Source: Eleginops maclovinus
Lineage: Eukaryota; Chordata; Actinopteri; Perciformes; Eleginopidae
DNA length: 64,000 nt
Assembly: GCF_036324505.1 (NCBI RefSeq)
Contig: NC_086368.1
Span: forward strand, 12,000,921-12,064,920
Direction of reading: 5' to 3'
The notes under the pieces are model-generated. The model did not search any database, was not told the origin of the DNA, and worked only from the letters and a program-made list of their open reading frames with translations. Made by a program: the position numbers and the translations under genes. Below are positions 13,801-25,302 of the stretch, piece after piece. Positions within the stretch are counted from its first letter, which is position 1. Each line of letters opens with the position of its first letter.

Positions 13801-16331
13801 GAAAATAGTTTAATATGTTTAATGGAAGATTGTTTGCAGATTTTTGTAATGCCACTCTCTATTTCATGTTTGATCAAAACTTCTCGGAAAAGCCATGACT
13901 GGTTTCGTTTCTCCTTCTTCTTAGTTAAACTATTGTTTCTCTGCCCAGGTTCATGGTGTTACTGATGAGTAAAGCAGTCTCCTTCTAATATATTCCAGAC
14001 AGCAGGAGCTCAGAAATCAGTCCATTTATGGTGGATGGACCAGCAGCATGTCAGCTATTACATCACAGTCCAGTCGACTCTCCTTTCACCTTTTATTTTG
14101 CACAGATGGCATCTTTCTCAGTCACTGGGCTGTGTTTTCATTTCAGACAAGAGGATATTTTTGGGGGTTATTTGGTCTGGCTTTCCCACCCACCTCCTGC
14201 TCTCATTCCTACTCACGCAATGAAGCAGAACACAGGCGATGTGTCAGGGAGTAAAGCTTTGTCTGGCTGCCAGAAACATCTACCCAAATATTTACATCTC
14301 CTATTACTGTTTATACATCCCCAGTGTGGATCTCTCGATCTGCTACTTGTTTTTCGGAAAACGTTCACTTTCCCAATCTTCCCTCATTCCAGAGAAGGTA
14401 AAACACGCACAGCAATTTCTCTTTCTGTTTGTATTCCAGGAAAAAGTTGAATTAATAAGATACCTATTAATTCTCTGCTTATCTTGTAACAGCGGAGACA
14501 TTTACGAGGATGATTAAGTGGAGTGTCACTGACATAAACAACCACTGTCACGCAAGTACAAAGAACCACAAAGATAGAAATCCCATTCACAGACTCACTT
14601 CGCAGCATCACTCTGCCAAACACCGTGTGGTCTCGGTCTAGTGTGGTGCAGTTCCAGCGGTGGTTCCTGAACTGGTGCTGGCACTCTTTGATCCACTCTT
14701 TGGCTCCCTCTCCGATGGACTGCATCAGGTCCGGGTGCCGTTGGCAGAGCTGCCGCTGCTTGTTCACCAGGCCAGGAATGTTGTCACAGATCACACGAGC
14801 ACCCAGCGCTCCGATGTACCTACAGACACATAATAGTTTATGGTGAGTTAAAGGGATAGGATTAGTGTCACATTAACCAGTACTAAATGGTAAAGTGTAT
14901 TATATTCTGGCCAGTTCATTAAGACAAATTATCTCTTCAGTGTTTCCTCAGATGGGTCTTATGAGATATATTACCCTTGCTGCCAATAGATAGTCTTGAT
15001 AAGCTTCTTTTTTAACGCGGTATATGTTAAGGTGGAACATTAACAAGTAAATGCAGATATAGTCTTCCTCATTTTAAATAGCTGAATAAATGTTATATAC
15101 TTTAATATCTGATTTAATGTAAGTGTTACAGATGGCGATGATGGTATTACAGCCATCTTTCACCGGTTTGTTGACTTTTCAGTAGTTCTTTAGACCATTT
15201 GAATCTGTTAGACATTCCTGATATCTACAGCTTCCTGGTTGGGACTAGTTGCACTAAAACAGAGGTGTCCCCTTTCTCCACGTAGAAGCGGCAACCTGAT
15301 TTTTTAATTTTGTTTTTTGTAGTTATAAAACAAAATACAATGTGTTGGGGAGATCCAGCATTGGCGGTAGGTTGATTTAGGTGTTTCTTGGAAAGAGCTT
15401 GTAAATTGTTCCCAATCGTTACGCTAAGCTAGCTTAGCCTTCAGCTGTTTGTAGCTATACATTTAAGGTACATACAAGAGAGCCATATTAATCTTCTAAT
15501 CAGACTCTCGGCAAGAAAGCGAATACATGTATTTCTCAAAATGTCAAAATCTTTCAATCGAGATTAGCATTAGCATTGAACTACTAACAGCATGCCTATT
15601 TTTTTTTACATCATTACCCCTCTGTCTACTTGAGACTCAGATATTCAAGACTGAAGAGATTATTAAATTCCTCACGTTCAGTGAAAACCTCTTTCCCTGT
15701 GACAGGCTTTAGCTTCCTGCTCTATTCAGACATAATCCCTTACTTTTGAAGCAACTCTTAAAGGTTGGATCACATGCTGGTGATACTTTGACACTGGGGG
15801 GGCCTCTTATCAACAGAACATGAGGACAGTCATCTACAGTGCAAGTGACCACTCAGGCTTTTCCCTCCCAACCACACAGATGAACCATATGGAGACGCCC
15901 CACCCCCTGAACCTCCCTCTCTAAGCCTGCACGCTCCACTCTCCATCCGGATATCATTATAGTCCTTAATCGCAGCCACATTTGTGTCGCCTGGCCACCG
16001 AGACAGAAACGGACGTAGCAGGCAGTTTCCACTCCTGTTATGGCTGTACCGGGCCCGTTCTCACTATGACTATCTGCCTGAGCAGTAAAGCAGAGCAGAA
16101 GCACTACTTGTGTTTATTGTGTGTTGTACACATCGGCTGTGCCAAAAGACCCCTGACTGTCTCCAAGAGGACACACACATAGAAGGGGAGAGGGAAGGGG
16201 GTCCTGTACAGCAAGACACATGGTTCTCATCTAAATGATCTCAATGGTTAAAAATACGACCTAACAATGAGAACCTGGACTAAATAAGTATTAATCAGAC
16301 ACAAAGCTTATTTTCTTTCAAAGTGTTTCCT

Positions 16332-16408
<77 letters not shown>

Positions 16409-17526
16409 AATGTCCAAGAGTAGTAGTTTTTCTCATAATATATTTGCACAAGACAGAATTACACAATGGTAATAGGATAAAATAATGCTTTAGATCTCTT
16501 GGGAAATTACCGTCCCAAACTGTATTTACAAAGGGTGCATTTTGAATCTAAATCAGTCCATGAATCAGATGCTAATTGGTATGTGGTGCATGGCCATGAT
16601 TCAGACATAAAGGAAGAACATGTAGAATTAGTACTGCTTCAATGTGGGTGGTTGGATATAAAGTACATATCAAATACAATTTTGAAAGTGTGTCCTGAGA
16701 TATGAGAACAACTATTTCAGGTGGGTGGGATAAGGGGGGTGCCCCATCATGTTTTTTGTTTTTTTTCCTCCTCTCAGCATTTAAAACCTCAAGAGAAATC
16801 ATCAAGGGGCATTTATTCATGCACCAGCGCCTGCACCTGCCACTTGCTCTGGGCAAGATTGATGGATAGGGGAGATTCCCCCTAATACCATTAATCTTCA
16901 TAAACATACGACACACGTTGCTGCACTGAAGATTTCACTTTGCAATGATATTTAAAAGTAATAACATCAGCAACCAAAAATCCCTTGCAGATGAAAGCGT
17001 TGCATTTGATCCTTTTTATTGAACTACTTTTCGGTGGTGTGTTGGCAACAAAACCCAACAATCCTTTTCAAATGATTTACTTTTTTTTTTTTAAACTATG
17101 ATTTGAAATACACAAGTTAGGTACAAACCGCTTCTTTTTTTCAATTGTCTTTATTTAATTTAACTGACACAAATAAATAAAGGATTAACGAGTACAAATT
17201 ATGAATTTGGTTTAGGCATTTTGCATCAGGGTCTTTTAGCATCTATAATTTACGCTATTGGTTTAGCAAACTATTAGTTTTACATATTTTTATCAGATAA
17301 GTGTATGTAATCTAACACATCGTGGTTGTTATTAAACTCATCTCAGTATCAGCAATATAAACATTTGAAATCTCACTCACCACCACGATGAATCAACCCT
17401 CGGAGTGAATATGAGCAGCAGCAAAATAAATATGAAGTGTATTTTAGAGTGATGTTGGACTTTTTTCCCATGTCTGATCCTCATAGCCCTGTCTGATAAA
17501 CTCCGAGATTTCGTCGGACCAAACAT
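7612..17526 (-). CDS. wnt2b: Wnt2b secreted signalling protein (five coding exons)
   Basis: Secreted, lipid-modified Wnt ligand that acts through Frizzled/LRP receptors. CDS = complement of join(7612..7841, 12144..12408, 13481..13758, 14599..14819, 17381..17526), 1140 bases, 379 residues, close to the roughly 390 of human WNT2B. All junctions are GT-AG and keep frame. Exon 1 carries a signal peptide: basic stretch, hydrophobic core at about residues 31-40, then 'RVDSSWW'. Visible Wnt marks: 'RWNCTT' (N105, probable N-glycan), 'WGGCSDN', 'LHNNRCGR', '[10 protein letters not shown]' with acylation serine about S231, and the cysteine-rich C-terminus with 'MCCGRGYD' and 'WCCAV', ending 'WLDIT'. 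About 25 cysteines. The 'LRSSREAAF' junction, the 'WLDxT' end and the neighbouring cttnbp2nl and kcnd3 favour Wnt2b over Wnt2. Teleosts can have two wnt2b copies (ba, bb); I cannot tell which this is. The start at 17526 is the first Met after an in-frame TGA; a second Met lies at 17484. Confidence 0.95.
10329..11538 (-). mobile_element. Tc1-like (Tc1/mariner) DNA transposon
   Basis: About 1210 bases. The left end reads 'cactgcctggccaaaaaaaa' and continues 'ggtcac'; the complement of the right end reads 'cactgcccatccaaaaaaaa' and continues 'ggtcac'. Both ends are flanked by TA (10327-10328 and 11539-11540), the Tc1/mariner target duplication. It encodes a broken DDE transposase on the minus strand, the same orientation as the host gene wnt2b. 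It sits inside another inverted-repeat element. Confidence 0.93.
10470..11377 (-). pseudogene. Degenerate Tc1-like transposase
   Basis: Remains of a DDE transposase that would cut and paste the element. Three open pieces are visible. 11147-11377 holds the N-terminal helix-turn-helix ('[20 protein letters not shown]'). 10820-11089 holds the first catalytic Asp ('[15 protein letters not shown]'). 10470-10820 holds the second Asp ('[12 protein letters not shown]') and the third acidic residue ('[15 protein letters not shown]'). The first two pieces share one frame but are separated by in-frame stops; a TAA follows 'EVMHP' at 10820, and the last piece lies in another frame. The copy is therefore inactive. 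Confidence 0.93.
12144..12408 (-). CDS. wnt2b: wnt2b coding exon 4 (acylation site)
   Basis: Acceptor 'tgctctag', then '[19 protein letters not shown]' with the palmitoleoylation serine, '[18 protein letters not shown]', ending at 'DRSA' plus one base before a 'gtgagtg' donor. About residues 216-303. Confidence 0.96.
12409..13480 (-). other. wnt2b: wnt2b intron 3
   Basis: 1072 bases of AT-rich sequence between exons 3 and 4. No repeat family, exon or obvious structured element recognised. Confidence 0.85.
13481..13758 (-). CDS. wnt2b: wnt2b coding exon 3
   Basis: Acceptor 'cacccag', first two bases complete Ser123, then '[20 protein letters not shown]' and '[13 protein letters not shown]', ending 'LHNNRCGRM' at a 'gtgagc' donor in phase 0. 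About residues 123-215. Confidence 0.96.
13759..14598 (-). other. wnt2b: wnt2b intron 2
   Basis: 840 bases between exons 2 and 3. Open frames on the plus strand here have no recognisable content and overlap the antisense of the exons. Confidence 0.85.
14599..14819 (-). CDS. wnt2b: wnt2b coding exon 2
   Basis: Begins after a 'tgtag' acceptor and reads '[18 protein letters not shown]', includes '[15 protein letters not shown]', and ends 'VMLR' plus one base at a 'gtgagt' donor. Encodes residues 50-122 and part of Ser123. Confidence 0.95.
15250..15560 (-). repeat. Degenerate copy of a common teleost interspersed repeat
   Basis: Read on the minus strand, it contains 'gacattttgagaaatac', 'attcgctttcttgccgagag' and 'gctaagctagcttagcg', phrases I know from a very abundant short non-coding repeat in fish introns. 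The outer boundary is approximate. Recognition is from memory; a RepeatMasker run would name the family. Confidence 0.6.
16333..16406. repeat. (CT)n microsatellite in wnt2b intron 1
   Basis: About 74 bases of uninterrupted CT dinucleotides. On the wnt2b sense strand it reads as GA repeats. Confidence 0.97.
17381..17526 (-). CDS. wnt2b: wnt2b coding exon 1 (signal peptide)
   Basis: Too short for standard ORF lists. It opens at ATG 17526, preceded by an in-frame TGA 12 bases upstream, and ends in a strong 'gtgagt' donor after the first two bases of Trp49. It encodes a basic N-terminal region, a Leu/Ile/Phe-rich membrane core and the Wnt2-type 'RVDSSWW' junction. Confidence 0.9.
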
Positions 17527-17609
17527 GTTTCTTCTTCATGTGTTGGCAAAAACTGCACAAGCAGGTGTGAAAGTCCTTGAAGATTGTTTGCCGTCCATCA
17601 TCGGGGAAA

Positions 17610-17660
17610 TGAAAAACCTTCACAAGAAGGAAACGCGTTTTATACTCCAGCAATTACTAT
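17610..17660 (-). promoter_or_regulatory. wnt2b: Candidate wnt2b TATA-box promoter
   Basis: On the minus strand a 'TATAAAA' motif at 17638-17644 lies about 112-118 bases upstream of the wnt2b ATG, inside 'gctggagtataaaacgcg'. Transcription starting about 25-30 bases downstream would give a short leader of some 85 bases. Position and motif support it; no initiation data were available. Confidence 0.45.
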
Positions 17661-18030
17661 TTAATAATGGCAAATATATTTTCTGTCAATACATCCATAA
17701 TCTTCATTCGCGTCGGGAATTGTAAATAACAGAATAATCCTTCGTATCAGATGTCTCTAAAAGTCATAAATTCATGTTTTTGCCTGAGTCGTTGGGTACC
17801 GAATGTAATGCCCCAAAACTTCAGATTATAAATACAGAATCCGATGCTGTAAAACAGAAGCAAACTCCGTTAAAGTCGCTCAAAATGAGAAACAAGTCGA
17901 TTGAAAGACCCGTTTTTGAGGATGTCACAGACATCGCTTGCACCTTCCCTCCTGTAGTCCAGAATGAAGATGCTCACCGAAACGCGCCTCGCTCCGCTCG
18001 GGTGCGTCAGCTGTCTGTGACCCGCTCCAA

Positions 18031-18058
18031 CCCCCCCCCCCCCCCCCCCCCCACCCCC
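18031..18058. repeat. Poly-C tract
   Basis: 22 consecutive C, one A, then six C. A homopolymer of this length is prone to sequencing and assembly length error. Confidence 0.95.
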
Positions 18059-20010
18059 CTTTGTCTGAAAATTACAAATAGCGGTATGTAGACCAACAGA
18101 CAGCAGTATGGGAGATGTGTATATTTAGTTTGATGGAAAATAATCCCTTACTGTAATGTCGAGGGTTAAAAAAAATCAATGCATCCGACTTGATGCCACT
18201 TTAGAACAACCATTAAAGCATAGCCCAATGATAGACCTATAGTATGTGCTAGCACACACCTATTATTATTTCATTAAGTTATGCAATATTTCCATATGGG
18301 GACTTGTAACGTGGGTTATCCCTTGGAATTGTGTACAGTTCAGTTAATTATATAAGTAGGCTGTGTTCTGCATCAACCTTTTTGTGTTCAGTATCATTAA
18401 GAAAAGTGTTGTTGTAAGTTGTGCAACTCAACCAAAATGCCTCCTGTGACATGCATGTAAGGTAAATAGTTTATTTGCAGATATTTTTATTAATAGTTTT
18501 GATTTACATTATGAAAACATGCACGGACCAAATAATTGTGTTTCCAATGAATAAGGTCATTCCTCGTGTACGTTTGGGTAATCAATGTAGAGGAGAAGGT
18601 TTTGCCATGGGAACCCGCAGCAATGAGGGGTCAAGCTTTCCTACTTTGACACATCATTAAACAGGAACTTGGTGTCTCCATAGAGATGGGTAATCCTTCC
18701 CAGGGGGCATTTTAGACATTGTTTCATATGCCTGCTGGTTCAGTGTAATGCAATGCCCTTGCAGATTTAAACGCATGAAAGGATCTGTACTGTTGTTTGG
18801 AATCTTCTTACTAGAGATGTCTAAGATTTGAACTGGTTCATGAAACACATTCAAGGCAGTGCGATACTTAAAATAGCAAATGTGCACAGAATTCAACCAG
18901 AGAATTCCATTTGTTTCATGAAATTTGACAGCACCCATCCTTAGACCCTTTTGTTTAGCAAAGAAAAACTGCAGAGGAAACTGGTAACACAGGGAAAATT
19001 TGACATGCGTTGGTCGTGACATCTTTGTATGTTTGAAATACGTATTGCAATTTTTACAAAAAGGGTATTTTAATTGCGCACAGACCCTATTGTATAATTC
19101 TTGAACAAGGCTTGCATTTGACATGTCTTCTAAACCACATTCCATCGATGCAATGAGCCCTTTGCAGGATGAAAAAATGTGTATCTAGGAAAACTTCAAG
19201 CAACTTCCAGGAACCACAAAACCTCCTTTCTAAAACAATGGCCTGGAAAGAGCACAAACACACAAGCGGAAAACATCTCAAAGATACCATTCACACAGAG
19301 GATTAAGACGTAAGAGTTTAGGCTGACTGTCAGAAGAGAAGCAAAGTCCAGATCCAAGATGTCTGGACTGAGGCACCAACAGAAATTGGAAGAGCCTTGA
19401 AAGCTGAGAATCACATACAGAAGATGTCAAAATTGAGACAACATAAGTACAGTATGTCCATGAAATGTCCTCCTTTTTATTATTGAGGGTTGTCAAGGAA
19501 TGAGAAAATATTTTGGCCTTGAAATACATTTGTGTCCTACAGTATCCGGTGCTTAGGTCACTTTATTGGGGAGACCGCAGCACATACAGTAGAAGTGGCC
19601 TCCTACATTTGCATAGCGGTCTTTTGACATGGCTTACAGTACACAGCATGTGTTTTACTTCTTGGTTTTCCCAAGTTCAATGGGGCTCGATATAGTCCTT
19701 TTCTGAAAATGATTTATACGTTCTAAAATGATGCCTTCATGCCATACAACTGAGAGTAGGAGAGTAAATATCTCCCCCCTCCCTCCCCATCTCCAAGCAC
19801 TTCAACCTCTCATGTAATGCCAGCGGAGTGCATGTTTGTAGTTCAGCTCACATCAACAGTCCCGATCCAGAAACAGGTTTGTCTCATCAAGCCAATGTGG
19901 AAACAAATGACCCACCTCAAGGACATCCCTGCGACTTCAGTGAGACACTTGGTGCTGTGGCCGTCCAGCAGGTAGAGGGAGACGCTGACAAGACACTATG
20001 TGCATACACT

Positions 20011-20121
<111 letters not shown>

Positions 20122-20375
20122 CATTTAATCAGTGAAAATCCAGGGGTGTTAGTTAGAGACCTAATGTAAAGGTCATTAACAATGTAGCTGGCTAAAAATA
20201 CCGAGGCACAGACAAAGAATGTAATAGTCATCTGTAGGATTGCCCAATCACACATTTTCTTACAAGGAATAGGATTTTTACTTGAAAAAAAAATGCACAT
20301 ACATCTGTATACTTTTCAATCAAGATATGCTTCATACCTGTGTCAATACTGTTACTGTACTTCTCCCTTTTTTAT

Positions 20376-20494
<119 letters not shown>

Positions 20495-23189
20495 CCCAGC
20501 TGTTTGTCCTTCAGTTATATCATATCTGGATTTGGAGTGACACTCAGATCCTCATTACATGTGACCCTGTCTTTCTTTACCACAGGACAAGCTATGGATT
20601 TTACAGTGACAACTCTATAACAAACTGCTTTACAGGGAGCAGGTGATGGGAGCGATAACACTCGTCATCAGGCCCTCCCTCTCCTTCTGTCTCGCTTTGA
20701 GCCAGCTCCAGCTGTGGTCTTTAAGAGGCTCAGTGTGGGGGCCCGAGATCCTATTCTAGGCCCGTCTCATGGCCTGGGCTAATTTTGGATGGAAAAGAGG
20801 GGACAAGAGCGAGAAAAAAAGAGCTCAAGAGGATAAGAAAGAGATCGAACCACTACGAGGCACAGCGCAGTCGAGCGCTCACATGACAGTGATTATGGCA
20901 TTGATGTGGGACCAGTGCAAAGACAGAAGGCGTCATTTATTCAGACAAGAAAATTGACGCGGTGACGGGCTCCAGTTTGCTTTTGTGCAAACATGTCTGA
21001 AATGAGAAGGTCGTAAATTTGTGGTTAAACTCATGACAGGCTATGTGCTCCCTCCTTGACCTCCATTTTGTCATCTCATTCTCACAACATGACACTGCAG
21101 CTATGACACCATGTGTCTTATTATGTGTCTGCTTTTGCGCACCACAGTCATAAAGTACAACACTTACCAGGTCTGCCCAGGAGGGACATGTGGCGGCTGC
21201 AGCAATCATTCTCATATTCAAGTTTATTTATACATATAGTGCTTTATCACAAGCATGCCTTATGCAAACTTACTGAGAAAATATCCAACAAATCCACATC
21301 TGAACAAATGGTAATAACATAGGAAATCTAAATGGTCCTTTCCAGGAAAAGGGGAAACCAGGATTGGCCAACTTTCTGAGGTCGGCCACTTACTGTAAAA
21401 AGATTTTTAATCCACTGTTCTGAGATTTATTTCATGGAACAAAGTTAATTATTACCTCTCGTCATGTGGAATCCTAACAGGAGGAGAGCCAAGTTTCAGT
21501 TTAGGTCAAAACTGTAGCTTGAATGAAAGTTTGAAAAAGCAACATTTTGAGGTCTTGCAGCCCTAAGCCTCTATCATCAACATATTTAATAAAGTCGGTG
21601 TTGGAATTGAAGCATCCATTTTCGAATGAGGCTTAAACACAACTCAAACAAAGACAAACAAGGAAACCAGAATGTGTACTGTACAAGCTCCCATTGACTA
21701 TTAAGGTTTCTCCCAGCAATCACACAAGCGTTTCAAAATCCAGACTATTACGTCATCTGCTCAGTGTTGTGGCTTGTCTCCCAGCAGTAGAGTACAGTGA
21801 GCATCCACACTGGCAGTGACAGCAGTGAGGAGGTGGTCCCTCATAGCTCGTTGACCTGCGCTGTGTTTATGGTGGACGAGAAGGATGGGTCTCTGCTGGA
21901 TAACCAGGCGTGCCTGTGCTGGATTTGGGATGCGGCCCTGCTGTCCTACACTGGAATGTTAATTAGGTGAGCCAGGATGGGAAGTGGTGACCCGTCCCGC
22001 CAACCGGCCAACCCCTTCCCCAACAACCAAGAGGGGATTAAGTGTGTCCGAAATCCCTGTCACTGTGTGCCCTGCATGTATGATATAGCATGATGTCAGG
22101 CCAACTTGACTGATTGATTGTCTGTGTGTGGATGAGAGGTCGACACTATATCAGGGACGTTATAGAACACAGAAAAGATATTTGTTGAGACAGACACGTA
22201 TTTCTGTTTTTCTTTTATGGAATTTCCCAATTCCAAACAATCCTGACTGCCCAATTTCTCCCTTAAGTTGCATCACTTACAAAACATACCACTAGAGTGC
22301 TGTTTATATTTCAAGTAAAACAGGGCGCAACATAACAAACAATTCGGTCCACTTAAGGGTTTCACAACTTATCTTCACAACCAAGCATGAGCAAAAGTTG
22401 ACTCTTCTTTTCAGCATTAAATTCTAGTCAAAGAGCACATTTGCACAACAAATACATATAAAACATATTGAATAATAGTACAAAGTCTATATTAGTGTCC
22501 TTTGTGATAAATTAATAAAGCCACAAATGCAGTACTAACTCCGTATCTACATGCCATCTGCTTAGCAACTCCACTGAAATTTGTTTTACCATTTGTTTGA
22601 ATTGTTACTACTTAAAAAGATAATAATGTAAATTCTGCATTAAAATAACATCTGTATTTTTTAGACACAAATTCGGCATAATATAATGTACTATAGTACA
22701 GTATAATTTATAGCTATGGTTTAATAATGATGCATTTTTCCTTTCAAGGTTTCAAGGTTTCTATCATACTTGGAGATGAAGTGCATATTGATATTATCCT
22801 CTAAATATTACGAATTAAAACAGAGTGGCTTATTGTTTATATGGAACAAAGCGTATTAGTGCAGTGCATCCCAAAGCCCATAGCAATTATTCATGCATTT
22901 CCTGCCAGCCGTAGGCGACTAATCAAATACTGACCCCTAGAGGACACTTCCTGACTGTACAGTTCCTAAACACTACTGTATATCCTTCAGATTACAGAAC
23001 ATTAGCGGAATTGTCATCATGAAATTTAAGAAAAAGTTTATTGGTGTCCCTAATATGTAAATCATTATCTGAGGATGCTAGATACTGGTTTCTAGTTGGA
23101 TAAATTAGTCCCATTAAGTAACTTTCTCATTGAATATAAATGTTGGATTTTATAAGGTAAGGTAAAATATGATACTACTGAAGGTAGTA

Positions 23190-23260
23190 TCATCAATAAC
23201 AATATCAATAATAATAATATCATAATAATATATTATAATAATAATCAATAACATTTATTG
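23190..23260. repeat. Imperfect (ATA)n-rich low-complexity stretch
   Basis: Repeated 'ataataata' and 'caataac' units, just after a 10-base perfect inverted repeat at 23069+100 (arms 23169-23178 and 23184-23193). It lies in the presumed 3' UTR or downstream flank of cttnbp2nl. Confidence 0.7.
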
Positions 23261-24363
23261 ATGCTATTAATCTTATGTGAAGTGGCTAGGTATAAGTGTG
23301 AAATGCAGTGGGGCGAGTTGATGCTTTTTATTCATATACGATCATCAGAAACAAACCTTTTCATCAATGAATCTAAACAATCACTTGCAGAATAATTGAT
23401 AACAAATATGGAAGCAGGCTCTCCCTTAAGAGATTAACACTTAAAATAAGCAACATATATGTAACTCCTTTGAGTTTGGAAAAAGAAGACATAAATAGTT
23501 GACAATCTCTGGGATTAATTTATTCAATCTGTCACTTTCCAGCATTTACAGTACTGTAAAGGATCTGATAAGAGTAGAGATAACCAACACAGCAGTTGTG
23601 ATATGATAATAATCAGAGCCATGATTGACTAATAAAACCTTTATCATGATTTCCTATAAATGACAAAAACATGACATCTATCAGCAACACTAATCTCATT
23701 GTTCTCTGTGGTCTGTTTAAAATCTGAGACATAAAATTATCATAACTGCAATATAAAGTAATACATGATTTAAGCTCGGTATGACACTGAATAGATTGTC
23801 TTCTGTGCTAACACATCATACATTAATAACTAAAGAACATTTATAAAATACATTTTTATAAAAACGGCAGCTAAGTACAAAAGAGTGCACACTGAAATCA
23901 GACATATATTGTAACAAAAATTGGTCCAAGGACTACTTCTTACATTTGGTTTGAAGATTAGAGTATTTGTTGTAATAACAAGCAACATACTATGGAACAT
24001 AATGCCTCTTCAGGTGGTACACTGATTAGCATTCTTTGGAAATATGACACAAAAAATGTAGAATACTTTCATAGTACGGTGTGCCCGACATAAAGTATTG
24101 GCACAATTGAAACTAAATTTAGTAGTTGTAACTCTTCATTAGTACCAGCCCCTTAACCGCTACCTAAAGTAGAGCGCATAAAAGAAAAATCTAATAAATA
24201 CAAAGACAGTGTTTGAAGGGACCTCTGTTCAATAAGCATAGGATGTAAATCCTGTCATATACAAAACAATATATCAACTTTCAAAAAGATGAGATGTGGA
24301 TTAAACCATCATGTCACGAGCAAAGCAGCAGCGGACTAGTTTATTGATGACTCAAATGATCAG

Positions 24364-25302
24364 TTAGTTAGAAGACACCACCATGTCCAGTTCTTTGACT
24401 CCCTCCTGGCTGGAGGTGAGGCCACAGCTGCCTGAGAGGGCGGAGTCAGAGAAGTGGCTGGCAGACCGGGGCACTGCGGCCGGGGAGGGGGGCGCCTGAG
24501 CCAGACTGGGCTTCTTGGGGGGGATGGGTGGAGGATTGCCCCTGTCGGCCCTGGGGATGGTGGGTGATCTGATCCCCTGCTGCAGTGCCCCTGCTGCCCT
24601 TGCTATGACCGGAGACAAGGGCGCAGCCAGGCTTCGGTAGTCTGTCCCAAAGGGCGAGTTGTTGGGCGATGCGCTCTTCGGTGCGGCGTTCTGCTGTCCG
24701 GTGGTGAAGCGAGACAGGACCTGTGTGACGGTGCTCCGAGCCATCTGCTTCACTGGGCTGGCTTCAAGCGGGGGACTGCTGGTAACTGGGGGGGCATCCT
24801 TTGGCAAGGGGGGAAGGGCGGGTTGTGCGGCCTGGGTCTGAGGCTCTGGGTCTATGGTGCCTTGGAACTTGTGCCGAGCAGCGTGGAAACGCTGGTTGAT
24901 CCCGGCTTGGTAGGGGGACTGGTAGCTGCCAGGGCTCGGGCTGCCTGGTGGCCGCTTGGCAAGGACGGGTGAGGTGCAGGGGGAGGAGGTAGGGAGATTG
25001 GATGAGGAAGCCTGGTTCTGATGAACTGGAGAATTTTCATTTCCGTTCTGTAGACAGATGTCATCTGAGAGGCCGTTGTTTGGGTCGTGGTGCCCGTCGG
25101 TCTCATCCGTACAGTCCTGACCGTTGACGTTTGGCAGCGCATGTTGCTGTGTGTCTTCTCCAATGTCCTTGACTGTAACAATGTCTACTGCTATCTGTCT
25201 CGCAGGAGCTCTGGAGGCCCACTCCTTTCTTTCTGCCTGTACTGGAGCTCTAACTACCTCTGTAACACCTCGCTCCTCCAGCTTCCTCTTCAGCTCCTGT
25301 AC
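24364..25302 (-). CDS. cttnbp2nl: cttnbp2nl last coding exon
   Basis: Acceptor 'tttgtgatcag', opens 'VQELKRKLEERG', runs without a stop for 312 codons to 'VVSSN' and a TAA at 24364-24366. It encodes the end of the coiled coil and the whole low-complexity tail, including 'GINQRFHAARHKFQ', 'TVTQVLSRF', 'SPTIPRADRG' and the Pro-rich motif. The frame that ends 'TLLGTSSKAP' (24852-25181) is a shadow in another frame. Confidence 0.94.
   Translation of the reverse strand, partial: VQELKRKLEERGVTEVVRAPVQAERKEWASRAPARQIAVDIVTVKDIGEDTQQHALPNVNGQDCTDETDGHHDPNNGLSDDICLQNGNENSPVHQNQASSSNLPTSSPCTSPVLAKRPPGSPSPGSYQSPYQAGINQRFHAARHKFQGTIDPEPQTQAAQPALPPLPKDAPPVTSSPPLEASPVKQMARSTVTQVLSRFTTGQQNAAPKSASPNNSPFGTDYRSLAAPLSPVIARAAGALQQGIRSPTIPRADRGNPPPIPPKKPSLAQAPPSPAAVPRSASHFSDSALSGSCGLTSSQEGVKELDMVVSSN

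Larger units (their letters stand above)
14820..17380 (-). other. wnt2b: wnt2b intron 1
   Basis: 2561 bases between the signal-peptide exon and exon 2. It contains a degraded fish interspersed repeat around 15250-15560 and a long CT tract at 16333-16406. No further exon seen. Confidence 0.85.

Noticed and set aside
17444..17653. 69-codon minus-strand frame at the start of wnt2b
   Set aside because: It overlaps the signal-peptide exon in a different frame; the frame from 17526 gives the signal peptide and the conserved 'SSWW' junction.
24340..24345. Poly(A) signal of cttnbp2nl
   Set aside because: The AATAAA on the minus strand lies only about 20 bases after the stop codon, too close to call as the real 3' end.
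24852..25181. 109-codon minus-strand frame with Pro-rich tail
   Set aside because: It is an out-of-frame reading of the last cttnbp2nl exon, whose correct frame is continuous from 25302 to 24364.
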